In this document: piece by piece, positions 24,601 through 36,281 of the stretch
Layout: every line of letters begins with the position of its first letter
How positions within the stretch are numbered: position 1 is the first letter of the stretch
Assembly: GCA_914767715.1 (NCBI GenBank)
Contig: OU612068.1
Location: forward strand, 27,034,001 to 27,098,000
Reading direction: 5' to 3'
DNA: 64,000 nucleotides
Source: Membranipora membranacea
Taxonomy: Eukaryota > Bryozoa > Gymnolaemata > Cheilostomatida > Membraniporidae
Made by a program: the position numbers and the translations under genes
Notes under the pieces: model-generated
The model's input: only the letters and a program-made list of their open reading frames with translations
The model's database searches: none
What the model was told of the DNA's origin: nothing

Positions 24601-27600
24601 GTCACCAACTCATAAATCCATCTCATTCTTGATAGCACGCTTTCTGCATCAAACAATCGAAGCTAATAAAATATAATCTATTTTAACCACAATTTCTAAA
24701 TTGAAAGATTCATACCCGTTCGTGTTGACTAAATAAGCCATCACAAAATTACAAAGAAGATCTTTCCGAACCCACAGAGTCAGCATATTTTGGAGGCATG
24801 TGTCATGTGAGATTATAATAATAATAATTATAATAGCCATTCACATCATGGTTGCACTAGCTTGCCTTGCACTTCTAGTAGCTTGACTCAGGAGGCTCTA
24901 CTGGTCGTGGAGCAAGTCGATTGAATAGTATAAAACTCAAGCACTTTCTGGACAATCAGATGTTTGACAAAGGTGAAAAAAACCTATATATGCATGAAAT
25001 TACAACTAAACTACACATGAATAAAAATTTTGTTGAGATATTAATCGTTGAAATAAGATGGGAAACCAATCAAGACAATTTGTGCCTAAGACTTATTTCC
25101 ACATTTGATGTTGAATGATGAGATTTCCTGCTAAATTACTGAATTCGAATCATTTAATTCATGATCAGAATATTATGTAAAATGTAGTATTAACAATTTA
25201 TAATCTTTGGTAATCACGGTATTAGGCTACCAGTAGCAGATTATAATTATTGTACTTGTTGCATTTGGGATATAGGATTATTGTGCCTCATACATCGATT
25301 GAATTGAAAGCTTGTTATAGAAGAGGCTTTATTTAGACAAAGAGAGTATATCAAAGGTTAAGGTCTCTGGTGTATTGCGCAATCGTAAGTACACATCAGG
25401 CATACTTTCAAAAAACAGATATACATGTTACATTTTGCTTGCATGCAACTTACAATGATGCAAAATCGGCATATTTGGACAGCCCTATTCTGAATAACCA
25501 AAAGAAATTTGGAAGTAATCGGACTATTGGAAGTAGGTGTGCGATACATTACTTTGTTAGTAACGGCTGTTTTTTGTAGATTTCTTTGAGAAATAATATT
25601 TTTTAAATATTATTGTGGCTCATTGGGTTTATATTGGTATAATACATAATTATATGTGGGTTTAGTTCACCCATGATAAATACACTTCCCTAGAGTGAAG
25701 TTCAAAGTTTGGTCAGGAGGAGGTAATCGCCAAAATCAGCCAATACTTTTAATGAACTGAGAAGAATTTGAAACATTCTTTGCCCTAGAGTAGCAATGTA
25801 CAACTTGTTAAGGGCGGGTCAACTTAGGGGCTGCATAACACCATTGAATTCCTTAAATTGGTTAATAAGGTTACATATTATTTTTGTTGCTCAATTGGCA
25901 TGTCATCTTACCCTATATGCGAAGCCAAATAAACAAATCAAAGTTGGTGAGAGACCAAGCAATGGGATTGAGACCTAGAGTTCTGCAAACTGTGATTTTT
26001 TTGCGTTATAATTAACCAAAGAGTCTACGAAACTGAATTATGAGAGAATGAGTTTTATTGAGAGACAGAATTCTATTCTAATTCACAAGTCACCTCCTCT
26101 ATTCTCATGAATCCTCAAAAAATAAATAAATGACATATTTATTTTCAAGCCTGTATTGAGATTATAAAGGGGATCAGTGTCAGTGATACCCCAAGGGATG
26201 TGTATGAACTTCTCAAGGAACATCTCAAAGAGCGCTTTGCTAATGATATGAGCGGCTCCATGGAGAATCAATGGAAAGCAACGATTTATGAACAGTCATT
26301 TGAACCGTCAAAAGAGATATTCAGATTTGATGTTGACCCACCAGGTGAATGTGATTTGTGATATCATTTGTTTGAACTTGTTCTGCTATAAATTGCCGCT
26401 TGAATTCGCCACTGTGTCAAAACTTGATAATGCCTCAGCCTCAACCACCCTTCTCTGTCTTCCTCAGTATCATTATTGATAAATTGTGTAACATGATGTT
26501 GAATCGTTCTGATAGCGTTCAGGTTATTTGCAGATGTAAGGAAGCTATTAGCTCAAGGAACACAATATTTTGACGAAGGGGACACTGATACAGTAATGAA
26601 GATCACTCCACGCTCACTTGGTAAATATACGTTAACGAATCCATTTAAACCGTTCTAGGGTTAAGTTTTGAAAAAAATGAAATGAATTAGACTCGGATAT
26701 TTATAACTATCTTATTCGTTGTCTGGTAAATAGAAATGAGACCTTCAGCTGCACTTCTATAAGCTGCAATTTTATGTTTCCCAGATGGATGGTTATGGCA
26801 AGACAACTATTTGCATTTCAATTAGATAAATTCCTCCAAAAGTGCATAATAATATTAAAAATGACTTATTCAGACAGAACATAGTCAACCGCTATGTTTC
26901 AATATGTCAGGTTTGGTTAGGTTAGGTTTATTATTTCAATCCATGTATCAACAGGCGATAAAATTGGATTGGTACATAGATGAAAAAATTTAGATTTTGT
27001 TGAACGCTGACATGTAGTAAGGAAAAAATCTCTTTAAATGCTTTTGAGTCCTGCACTTTGGTGGGCAATAGATGGTATGTAGGCGAGAGGATACCTTTGC
27101 ACAGTTTAAAACAACACAACTAAAAAGAGGATGGTCTTCATTGGACGCAACACTGTTAAAAACAGTTTTCGACATCTCAGTAATAAAATCAAAGAGAGTA
27201 GGCAGCTCTAAAAAGTCTTTCAGCATAATCAACGTCGGGTTCGATTATTTTTGTGGCTGAATCCTGTACATGTTCTAACTTGAGCTTCGATTTGTTTGAT
27301 AAAAATTGGAAAAATACAGGGGATGCATAGGATAAAACAGAACGTATGTTCGTACAATAGTAAGTCTTCAAACCAATGTTGTCCATTCCGATCTTTCGTA
27401 GTTGAAGCATTAAAAACAATTTTGAGTTGCATTTCTTGACTAAATGTTCTACATGATTTAAAAAGGTGTCAACGGGACGCTGGTTTTAGGGCTAATCGAT
27501 ACATAGTAATGGTATTTAGGTAAACTTCGCATTGGTTCGCGTTTCTTCTTTCTTATTTGGAAACCATGTTGGTTTGCATTGGCGGCGTAGATGAATAGAT

Positions 27601-30212
27601 AGCAACAAAGACTTCAATGTGGGAGGTCCGCGCTAAGTATCCACCGCGGCAGTTCCTTTTTGAAATCGTAAGCATTCTTTATTCGATTCTGGAGCGGACA
27701 ACTCATTCACAGCATGGAACCATATGATTGTATTTAGTTTCAACCATAGTCTTTCATAATAATATAGAATATTATTAGATTTTTAGTTTTACGAGAGACC
27801 ATAATCATGTACAGTCACTGGTTCTGCAATATTATTTAAGAAAAAAGATAGTGACAGTGTACTGCTTCTTCCACATTATTCCAGCTCCGTACCAACCTTT
27901 TTACATAATTGTAGCAACGCTATACATCTGTATATTTATTTTCAAATTTTCCAGAGCCTGTGATTTCAGTGAAGATAATCAGTAATCGGAGTAAGATGGC
28001 GCTGTCAGAAAAGGATCTAAAGGAGGCATTTGGACAGGACAGTCGTTATCTGAACATAGTGCAGATACTGAACCTGGATGAAAAGGCCGGTGCAATCATT
28101 CAAATGGAGACTGCTTCAGGTAACACATAAAAAGCTCAACTTTTCACTGCACTATCTTTACAGATACACCCAGTATTTATGATCATTTATGAGCCAACTA
28201 CCTACTAACACTGTCCACAGATGATGCATGGCTCTTGGTGCATCACCTTCACTCTGTGAAGTTTCATGATTGGAGCACATTTGATAGATTTTATGGAATC
28301 AATATCTTTCTGAATCTTAAAAAACAAATTTAAATGCATGATACATGAAAATGTCGATCTGTATCTTGTTCCATTCGCCTGTGCATTTATAACATCCGGC
28401 AGGTCACATGATCAATAACAATATGATATTTTTGTTTTTAGTTGCTGCTCTTGTGGTATCAACAAAAACCCACAGATTACATAGTGGTATCATAGTAGAA
28501 GCTTCATTCCATTTAGACTTGTACTCTCCTGCACCAAAAGAGGTCGAGAAACCTCCACCAATCACAAAAGGTATGGTCAAGGTTCGAGATTAGTCCATGC
28601 CAACTACTTCAATAATTCTAATCAAAACTTGCGATTTAGTCAATTGGCTTGATTAGAGTTAGACGGGGGGGGGGGGGGGGGCAGTGGTCATTGACAAATA
28701 AGACCAAATTTCTGGCTTTAAAGCTCTTCGGTTTGAACTGGACACAATTGTTATCTATCCCCATAATAGCTGGTTTGGTTAGCCTCAAAACTTGTGTGAA
28801 ATCGACAACTTTTCATCCTATGAATACTTTACACAAAGGGGTCTTTCGAAAGAGCGATGCGTTACTAAAGCAAGTTACCACTATCACATTGCTCAAAATT
28901 ATCGCTCACTTGGTCTTTCAATTAGACAAATTCTATCTCATATCGCTCATTCAGAATGCATATAGTTCCATTAATGACTGAGCGATTCAAAAGCGAGAGC
29001 CTGGCAGGTATCGCTCACTCACTGAGTTAGTAATCTGAAAGGACATGAACAATTAAGATAACTAGTAATATATCAAGATTAAAAACTTGACATTTTTAGG
29101 AAGGTAGGTTTTATGTCACATTTTACCAAAACAATCCAAATAGATTAATTATTCCACAATTTAAAGTTGGCTAGTCAATTTATTAGTTTATTATTACTCT
29201 AATCTCACATTGTAGGGCAACATAATCTAGATAGCATGACTCAGCATTTTGTTTTCGTTTTCGTAAGCTTGTAAAGGCTTTTAAAGACAGTAGTTTAAGC
29301 GCTTAAACGGGGTCGGGATAGCTGGTAGTAGCATTTCATTATCAATCACATTGGTTGGGAAAGTGGTTGATGATGAAATGCTAATACCTGCTTGAAGGGC
29401 AACCAGGGTTTCAAACAACATCTCATTGGCCCTCATTGATTAGTAGCAGATTGCACCTTCTGCAGAGGGACAAAATCTAATTCGGATGATTATTCAGCCA
29501 GAATTCTTCTGAAACATTTCATCCATCAGGTACTCAAACTCAGCTAAAATAGAATACCACAGAGCAGTTTCCTGTTCCTCTTATTATTAAGCCTGTGCTC
29601 TATCATCATTACAGCAATGTCTAGGAACCTCCCCTAAACCGAAGTGTTACCCAGCTTAGAGTCAGCAAATAGTTTGAGTTTTGCATAGATATAGCCTATA
29701 ACACAAACCGATTCCAAATTTAATAGCCTTTACCTGTTTTCTACTCCCTAGTGTTGGTCACATTTGAGGAGACTCTGTCTAATGTCATGCTGAATCAACT
29801 AAAGCGCAATGTTACCGGAACAGTAGAGAGGAAAGATGAAAGCGATATCATCATCACTTTTGAATGGGAAGAAGGTTAGTTTATAAAATATTTGATGATT
29901 TTGATAATTTTACATTTTGCTGGGTCTCTCAAAAATCTCGGTAAACCATTTTAAACTTAAAAAAAAACATTTGAATCTTGCAAATTGATGATAAATAATG
30001 TACAAATGTTATTGTGGTATCTGGGGAAGTAGATGTTAGGCTGATTGGTAGATGTGGACTAGAATTCATTACCTGAATTTTGTGTATTCAAGATGCTGAA
30101 GCCCTGATACAGACCGGTGAACTAGTATTTCTAAGTAAGAGAGGAGCAGTGATGGTCTATGAAGAATGTGTAGATCAGACTGAATCATCTCAACCAACAG
30201 CCAAGCCATCAA
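16715..30212 (+). CDS. PARP14-like gene 1: N-terminal motif and about four RRM-like units, no macrodomain
   Basis: Eleven exons join without a frame break: 16715-16793, 17426-17581, 18459-18677, 19336-19449, 20429-20680, 26150-26344, 26534-26620, 27955-28119, 28442-28570, 29752-29874 and 30093-30212, at least 546 residues. Every intron is phase 1. The chosen ATG (16715) has G at -3 and gives a first exon of 26 codons, exactly as in the second gene, with the shared motif SWVVL at residues 11-15. RRM-like units are coded by exon pairs 2+3, 6+7, 8+9 and 10+11, with a Pro/Ser/Thr-rich linker in exon 5. In this family such RRM arrays are thought to bind nucleic acid. The last exon ends at a good GTAAGT donor, but no KH or macrodomain exon follows before the next gene. 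It may be truncated, or splice into 36921 (phase fits) and form one larger gene. Confidence 0.72.
17850..18260 (+). repeat. tRNA-related SINE-like element, copy 1
   Basis: A tRNA-like head at 18023-18090 (TAGATGAATGGATA, then GGTATAAATCCCGG) is flanked by sequence that recurs at 27485-27740: AATCGATACAT, GCATTTAGGT, GGCGGC-TAGATGAAT, GGGACCATAT-like end. It lies in an intron of gene 1. Confidence 0.55.
18828..19190 (+). repeat. Local tandem duplication in an intron
   Basis: About 100 bases starting GATACAGTGGTGATGTCTC recur 270 bases later with AGCATCATCATAAAGTTCAA against AGCATCATCATGAAATTCAA. The unit contains many CGATTTTCC and CGCATTTTCC words. No coding potential is seen. Confidence 0.65.
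19336..20680 (+). CDS. Gene 1 exons 4-5: linker
   Basis: Exon 4 (DADRVVGNGKWSVTPNLSGI to AEGHMEG) has a short strand-like piece. Exon 5 is low-complexity, with SSTNSSMTLDSGDYSPDRHP and TPTPAPRIERL, likely disordered and a candidate for phosphorylation. No exon of the second gene matches exon 5, so the linker has evolved freely. Confidence 0.65.
20681..26149. other. Long intron of gene 1 with repeat remnants
   Basis: This 5.5 kb intron holds a reverse-transcriptase remnant at 21998-22290 and a diverged direct repeat near 22750 and 23450 (both with AGAGCATAGCTTATCACAA and ATTATTCATCTCTGCCAA). Near 24480-24640 there is a faint tRNA-like stretch on the minus strand. I see no other exon in it. 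Confidence 0.5.
21998..22290 (+). mobile_element. Non-LTR reverse-transcriptase remnant
   Basis: The frame MAPKNCRVKYLRFEDYAQII continues with GKASQRMYVVKKMLHL, MFKSFVVSLLMYCLPVLHEH and then, after a frame change, VFDVAKNLRLDVGD. This is the thumb region typical of non-LTR retrotransposon polymerases, after the catalytic part. The palm with the catalytic aspartates is absent. Confidence 0.55.
26150..26620 (+). CDS. Gene 1 exons 6-7: second RRM-like unit
   Basis: Exon 6 runs from IEIIKGISVSDTPRDVYELL to FRFDVDPP; exon 7 starts DVRKLLAQGTQYFDEGD. The intron again falls just before helix 2 (D-V-R-K-L-L), as in the first unit. Acceptors are TTTTCAAG and TTTGCAG; both exons keep phase 1. Confidence 0.7.
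26985..27440 (-). mobile_element. CR1-like non-LTR retrotransposon 3' remnant
   Basis: Two minus-strand frames carry LRKIGMDNIGLKTYYCTNIR, SVLSYASPVFFQFLSN, LEHVQDSATKII and SSRLHTIYCPPKCRTQKH. These are the conserved post-palm and C-terminal motifs seen also at 56950-57850. Frameshifts show it is dead. It lies antisense in a gene 1 intron. Confidence 0.75.
27485..27740 (+). repeat. tRNA-related SINE-like element, copy 2
   Basis: It matches 17850-18200: GGCGGCGTAGATGAAT at 27581, CACCGCGGCAG near 27645 and AATCGTAAGCATTC at 27664. Internal promoter boxes are more decayed than in copy 1. Confidence 0.5.
27955..28570 (+). CDS. Gene 1 exons 8-9: third RRM-like unit
   Basis: Exon 8 reads EPVISVKIISNRSKMALSEK to AGAIIQMETAS, a strand-helix-strand half RRM; exon 9 begins at helix 2 with VAALVVSTKTHRLHSGIIVE. 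Phase 1 throughout. Donors are GTAACA and GTATGG, acceptors TTCCAG and TTTTAG. Confidence 0.7.
28664..28682 (+). repeat. Poly-G tract
   Basis: An uninterrupted run of about 17 G follows GAC in an intron of gene 1. It could form a quadruplex and is a likely place for sequencing error. Confidence 0.8.
29326..29392. repeat. Short imperfect palindrome beside a dispersed repeat
   Basis: TAGCATTTCATTATCAATCA and the reverse complement of the downstream arm (TAGCATTTCATCATCAACCA) match with few changes around a short loop. The dispersed repeat at 29505-29695 follows. Confidence 0.5.
29505..29695 (-). repeat. Dispersed repeat, inverted relative to 9414-9605
   Basis: See the partner at 9414-9605. 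The intron position is between gene 1 exons 9 and 10. Confidence 0.7.
29752..30212 (+). CDS. Gene 1 exons 10-11: fourth RRM-like unit, last exon found
   Basis: Exon 10 reads VLVTFEETLSNVMLNQLKRN to IIITFEWEE; exon 11 begins at helix 2, DAEALIQTGELVFLSKRGAV, and ends QPTAKPS before GTAAGT. The exon order stops here, one or more RRM units and the whole KH/macrodomain part short of the second gene. No stop codon or polyadenylation signal was assigned. Confidence 0.7.
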
Positions 30213-30295
30213 GTAAGTGGTTTTTACCCCTACCGTTGCCATCACAATGTTATTGTTTGATTTTCATTCCAAATTTAATACTGAAGAATAAGTAG

Positions 30296-30450
30296 AGGTA
30301 TACGCCCGAGGGTGCTGGGGGCTAGAACAGTCAACCTTAAAAGTTCCCCTAGCGGGACATGAACCCACAACTCCTGCGGCACAAATCGCCTGGCTGTGAA
30401 TAGCAAGTGCACCAATCAATTGCGCCATCTCGCCGTACATTTAAAACATC
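30296..30450 (-). repeat. tRNA-derived SINE-like element
   Basis: On the minus strand GGCGAGATGGCGCAATTG is tRNA-like and GTGGGTTCATGTCCCGC holds a good B box (GGTTCATGTCC). The sequence ends near GGGCGTATACCTC. It sits 90 bases after the last gene 1 exon. Confidence 0.6.
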
Positions 30451-31385
30451 TTTCCCATCTTGATTTTGCTGTGATTGTCACCTAAGACCTCAAAGACTTG
30501 CGAGATTGACCCTTTCACTCACTGGCTCATTGCAATGGTACTCTATATTTTATCGGAACTGGGAAAATTTACTAGCCCAGTAAGTTTATGTATGGCAAAA
30601 TGCTCCCATGAGGTTCACTACACAAAAAAATACTAATTTGAGTTTCAAAAATACAAACTCAAGCTTAATGAGTCCTTTTTAGTTTTGGGGCCACAAAAAT
30701 AGCAGGCCCCTAGCTCTAGGTGAGGCAGGGAGGCACTGCCTCCCCTAGAAAACTAAATAAAGTGGCCTAAAAACACTATAATTGCATATACCGTGTCAGA
30801 ACCAGCTCCTCCGGGATTTCCATATGCTAATTATATGCCTTAAATTGCCTAGGAAGCACAGCTCCCCTCCTGGTGATGCGTCAGACTCGCCTCGAAGTTT
30901 TGCCTCCTCTACCATTTTTGCTTAACTCCAGCCCTGAGCAGTGACCATCTGAAAAAGCTAGTCCTTCCTTCACGTTGCTTAACTTTTCTTTCAATATTTG
31001 ATTCCATAAGCTGTATGAGCATAAACCCTTTTGTTTTTCAAATTCAAAAATTGAACATCAATCACCCTCCAGATGGTCCGGTTATAACAGCTATATTTTC
31101 TCCTCTTGGGACATCTAACATACTTGCCAACCTGTAGGCATAAAGCATCTTTGAACGCTTATTTGACACTAATTGAGTTTTAAACGCAAAACGCTAGCTG
31201 TACGCATTTATGGTTTTTCAAACACCTGTTTACCTCATCAGGTTATCAAAAAACCATCTTTACTTAAGCCATAGAGTTATTGGCTTCAGCTTACTTGCAT
31301 AATCTTGTCATTGTTGATTGATAGTCTAGGTATTGGCTTCAGAAAACCAATGGGATGATTTGAATGTGGACTTTTTACCTGTTCA

Positions 31386-31785
31386 AGTCTTATAGGCCAG
31401 AAGCAGCCTAGCTGTAACTGCTCTATAAAATAATGGCACGGACAATTTTTGATGGCAGGAAACTGATCGCACATTATACTTCATTGATGTTTCTTCTGTA
31501 AAATTCACCGGGTGTACCCTGTTGTAGTGGTCATATTTAGAAATTAAAAGGTGTTTTGTTTTTGCATTATATGTGTGGGGACATAACTCCTATTCTGTGT
31601 AATCTTACTAATCTAATCTTCAGGGAATTTCAGGTTGAAACTGCATTGTGGGTATTTTGTTGATTTGCCAATTTATTTACCAAGTAAACTTGCAGAAGTC
31701 TGCTCGCGTTAGATCAGGACAAATTTAAAATTTTCAATAAGTATTATGTCAGATCTTTATGAGGTTAGTATGATACTGTCTTGCG
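31386..31785 (+). repeat. Dispersed repeat, direct copy at 37566-37900
   Basis: Shared words with 37566-37900 include TAGGCCAGAAGCAGC, ATGGCACGGACAAT, GCATTATATGTGTGGG, ATAACTCCTATTCTGTGTA and GAAGTCTGCTCG. The match runs over about 350 bases. No ORF is kept. Confidence 0.75.
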
Positions 31786-32440
31786 GCAGCATATCCGCAA
31801 TATTTCTCAAAATTGCATATAATAAGTGAAATGTTAAGAATTCAATAAAAGGTGTTTCTAGGGTGGAACAACGTGGTGAATCCAAAATTAAGGTTGTACG
31901 CAGTTGTAGCGATCATGTCAGCGACAGCGTGGCAGCATATCCTCATTTCTTCTAAAAATTGCTCTTAATGAGTGAAATATTAAGAGTTTAAATAAAAGGT
32001 GTTTCAAGGGTATAAAAACGTGCTGAATATAAAGAAATAGGGTGTAACCTAGAACAAGTTTTATCCAACTGACTGCATGCCTATTGCTCCCAATCCACTG
32101 GTTACGCCGCGGCGTGACCAGTGGATCGGGAGCCACAGCTCGGAATGCAGGCAAATGGACCAAACTTGGTCTAGTGTACCCAGTCGTAACAATCATGTCA
32201 GCAGAAGATCGGCAGTGCGGCAGCTTATCGCAATTTTTCTCAAAATCGCTAATAATAAGTGAAATGTTACGAGTTTAAAACAAGGGTTTATCTAGGGTAG
32301 AACAACGTGCTGAATCCAAAACTGAGAGTGTACCCGGTTGTAGCAATCATGTCAGCGGCAGCGCGGCAGCATACCTGCAATTTTCTTCACAATTGGTTAG
32401 GTGAGTGAAATGATAAGTGATTAATATGGTCAGCAGGAAA
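31781..32440 (+). repeat. Tandem repeat of about 145 bp, four to five units
   Basis: The words GGCAGC(A/T)TATC and AATAAGTGAAATGTTA recur near 31790, 31930, 32220 and 32365, that is at one, two and one multiples of about 145 bases. Each unit also has AAGGTGTTTC or GGTTTATCTAGG, and AACGTGCTGAAT. Confidence 0.7.
32073..32150. repeat. Palindrome inside the tandem repeat
   Basis: The centre is at 32109/32110. Arms read GCTCCCAATCCACTGGTTAC and, from the other side, GCTCCCGATCCACTGGTCAC; further out CTGCAT pairs with ATGCAG. It would form a long GC-rich hairpin. The flanking units do not contain it, so it was inserted or arose within one unit. Confidence 0.75.
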
Positions 32441-32631
32441 CACGACTATGTGTATGATTTTAACAAGATATTATATCACATCATTTTAAAAGGTGGTCAG
32501 CGACAGCACTACATCTCAACGAGAACAAGACAAAAAGCAGCCTAGACATAAGACTGCTCAAAACATGATAGCATGAGACAAATTTTATGTAGGAAAAACG
32601 TGTGTACCCAGTTGAAGAGGTCAGACGAATC

Positions 32632-32998
32632 CGCCCCATTTTCCCAATGTCATTATCCCACCAAGCCATTTTCCCACCTCCCGTTATCCCACTCTGCCGT
32701 TTTCCTACCTGGACATTGTCCCACCGAGCCATTATCCCACCTGTTTGATTTTCCTCTGTGCCATTTTCCCACTGGACGTTTTCCCACCAATCTAGTTTCC
32801 CACCTGGACGTTTTCCCACCAATCCATTTTTCCACCCAGACATTTGCTCAACAAGCCATTGTCTCACCAAGCCGTTTTCCCACCAAACAATTTTCCCAAC
32901 AGGACAATTTTCCACTAAACAATTTTCCCAACAAGATAATTTACCACAGTGCTGTTTTCCCACCACGAAATTTTTTCACCGCATAGTTTTCCCTTTGT
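32632..32998 (+). repeat. Minisatellite, TTTTCCCACC type
   Basis: About twenty imperfect units of 16-18 bases, each like CCATTTTCCCACCAAG. The complement strand gives an ORF of GKW/ENG repeats that is an artefact of the repeat. The same repeat appears in inverted orientation at 36617-36800. Confidence 0.85.
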
Positions 32999-33000
32999 AG

Positions 33001-35067
33001 CCTTTTTTCAGGCTAAGCCGTTCACATTTCACAAATAAGTGAACAATGTTCACATCCAGCCAACAACTCGAGAAAGTAGCTTTGAAAATGAAGATGTGAT
33101 TTTATTAGTAGCGGGCTGATTTTGATTTGAGTTTTTGATTGCACAAGTTAGTCCAAGTGGTTGATTTGATCACTATCATATCAACGGTTATTGGCCATAT
33201 CACTCTACAAAATAAAGCTTTTATCATGTTATCCACATGGCTTTCGGTAAAGATTGTTTTACTAGTTTACAAGCTTTTATCAATCAACCACCAAAGAATG
33301 TAAAGAAAATTCTCACTCTATGTAAATTTACACACGATCCTTTCATAGATGACAATGAATTATATTCAAGTTACAACAATTATTTGTTTTGACCAGGGAC
33401 CCTTCCTGCTTTTACCATATTAACAGTTTGAAACATTAGAATTGTTTCCACTTGTAAAAAGAAGGGACAACTACCTGCAATTCTAAATGCGATCGGTGAC
33501 CACCAATAAGCGTGAACATATATGATTGCATTGAAGAATCTGTGCTGTCAAATAAGGGTGGTCATTTAAAGCAGACAAGGCATAGATGATACTTGGCATG
33601 GTTAGTTATATTTGTAAAACCAAAGACTGAGTTTTGTAAGAATATCTATACACAGCTTGTTGTGGTGCAATCTGGTTGTATGCTCTGTCTTCATTATCTG
33701 ATCAATTAAAATATCGTTAAGTTTGTGGCATTAGAACATGCTGTAACGCGTATTAATTATTTGTTCCATGTTGAAGGTTTTAAATCAGTGAAATGTCTAT
33801 TGAAAAGGGAGATATAGTACAAAAATACGACTAACAAAGTTATGGATTGAGTAAAAACGTAAAACTGTACATTAAACAGTCAGCCTGTGCCCCTTCTTTC
33901 CAAGCTCAAAGGGATCTAAGGCAAGTATAAATACCAAAGATGTAATAATATTCAAAACATTTCAATGTTTAGCCTTCCATGTAAACCCTCACACCAGTCC
34001 TTGGAGGGATTCTAGTATCAAAACCGTCTGAAAACCGACACCAGTCACTGCTTGACAAGGCTAGTGTTGCTCAACTCAAGGTATTTTCTGTTTTATATTT
34101 TTTAGGTTGACAAACTTGACAAATACAAAACTTAAAAATTAGGTAACTGGCAAAATTCCATTTGCAAAATCTTCTCATTATAGCACTGATTTTCGCCTCC
34201 AGCTATTAAGGGACAAATTCTCCTGAAACAATTACAGACCTGAATTACTATTTTATAATTTTTTTTCTCTAAATGCATTTATCACTGAAATATTCGACCA
34301 TAAACTATTATAGAGGAAGTCATTGACATGTGGTATAATTGACAGTGCCTTTAGGCTATCGGAATCATATTTGCGCCAGTGAGTTTTATGTGTTAAAATT
34401 GTGAACTTAGACCAATATCGAAATAGGACTTCCCCTATCAATAAATATCAACTGAATTTATAAGAATTATGCTAGCTGCATTATTGCATTAGTAGATAAT
34501 AAGACAATAACTGAAATTGAACGTCATGATGCAGTTGAAAAATTTGGGAGTGATGTCACACCATCCAGTTTTGGTGCGAAAACTTAGTTAAAACAAATCA
34601 GAAGCATGCAAAACTTGCCATGACATCCTTAAGGTGAAACATTTTAGCGGGATAATTAATGCATGTTGTCTTCTTTTTGTACCAGAAAAAACAATGCTTT
34701 GATCTATTTCTATTAAAAATTGTTCTAAATGTGCAAAGTGCTCCCTGTTTTTTTGGGCGCCCTTGTGCACTTCGCCAGGTTTACTGGAGGATTTAGCTAT
34801 GGGTCTTCCCGTGCTCTCCGCTCGTACTCACTCCTTATTGGTGACGTAATATTGATTAAATGCAGAATAGTATTTAGTCTTCTCTTCAGAAGACTAAAGC
34901 GATTCAATTGAAGACCAATAATTTTGACAATTTCATCCTATCCCCAACAAGAATTGTCGAAACAAGAACACTTATTTGAGATCAAATTCTTATTAAAAAT
35001 ACAAATCAGCATATCAGGTCATGCACCCTAGAATTTGATCTTATCATATGCTGGTGTGTGCAGGGGC
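33001..35067. other. Non-coding stretch
   Basis: AT-rich sequence with no long ORF, splice pattern or repeat that I can support. It lies between the minisatellite and the TIR element. Confidence 0.4.
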
Positions 35068-36281
35068 TTGGAATGAACGTCAGCTGGATTGAACGCCGAC
35101 GTGATAGAGATTAGCTGGAATGAACTTAGACCGGTATGAAAGTCAAAAATCATGGAATGAACATAGAAAGTGCTGGATTGAACGTCGACTACATTAGTAT
35201 ATAGAATAAACGCAAGAGCAACTCCCCAAAATAATTGTGTAAATTAATTATGATCATTCACAAAGGCACTCATATCTGTTTATGATGATGGTTACTAAAT
35301 TTCCCATGGCTAGATGGAATCAAGCAGGAATTTAGTGCAAAAACTGAAATGGTAATGAAATACTGATACTGAAAGAGAAACAGTGACCCTTTGTACATTT
35401 CATCAGCAAAACAATGGTCAAGCATTAACGAAATCATGTGCAACTATTAAACCGAAGTCTTTTACATCTTAGTTCACTGTTATCTGTGAACATTAATTTT
35501 TTGTAATGGTAATTGTGACAGTGCACATTGTTTTCCCTGCACGCTGTCCACCTGTCGTCATTTAACGAAATAGCTAACTCGTATCACCAATGTGGTATAG
35601 TTATCACATCTGTTATGTCTGTGAAATATAAAGACGCGCTTTTATCCATCACCTATGTACAATGTATGGACATATACCAACATCATGTTGCAATTCAATC
35701 GATGACGTCATATCAACTGCTAGAATTTTTAGCCGACTGTCAAGTCCCATCACTGTCAGAGGTTTCTAATCGGGTGTTACAAAATCCTTGGTCTTAAATT
35801 GTACACAACAGAGTCTACACCCCTACTCATTTTAAGACGCTACCGCGAAGGTAGAAAAGAGCCACATCAGGGAGAAGGGAAACTTCTTACCCTCCCCCAA
35901 CGAACTTACCTTGTCAAGACCGGCTGCCGTTACCGGTACCAAACATAATAAATAAATATAAATAGTACCGAATGTGCAGCGCATATGGTTTGGCATGGCA
36001 ATATTGAATTGCCTTAGCCTAATTACAAATTATAAATTTAAACCAAAACCTTGATTGTGACAAGCATTGTTATTGTTCATAAGATGAATGCTGGTTTTTT
36101 ATAACACAATTATTTTTGGGAGTTGCTCTCCTGTTGACTCTTTATACCAACTAATGTAGTCGGCATTCAATCCAGCACTTTCTACATTCATACCAGGATT
36201 TTTGACTTTCAAACCAGACTACGTTCATTCCAGTTAGTTTGATCCCGTCGATGTTTGTTCCAGCCGATGTTCATTCCAAGA
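35068..36281. mobile_element. 1.2 kb non-autonomous element with terminal inverted repeats
   Basis: Left arm 35068-35240 and right arm 36104-36281 are reverse complements with scattered changes: both carry CTTGGAATGAAC, GAAAGTCAAAAATC, GAAAGTGCTGGATTGAA, CGACTACATTAG and GAGCAACTCCC when read inward. Within each arm the word GGAATGAACGT or GGATTGAACG repeats about every 30 bases. The core has no transposase. It resembles a MITE or foldback DNA transposon. Confidence 0.75.

Noticed and set aside
32481-32966. 161-residue minus-strand ORF with GKW/VENG repeats, and 137-residue plus-strand ORF over the same span
   Set aside because: Both are translations of the TTTTCCCACC minisatellite; the unit length drifts and no splice or start context supports a protein.
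32632-32998. CRISPR array
   Set aside because: Units are contiguous, imperfect and without unique spacers, in a clearly eukaryotic window; it is a minisatellite.
35528-35797. 89-residue ORF inside the TIR element as a transposase
   Set aside because: It is short, with no acidic triad or DNA-binding motif; the element looks non-autonomous.
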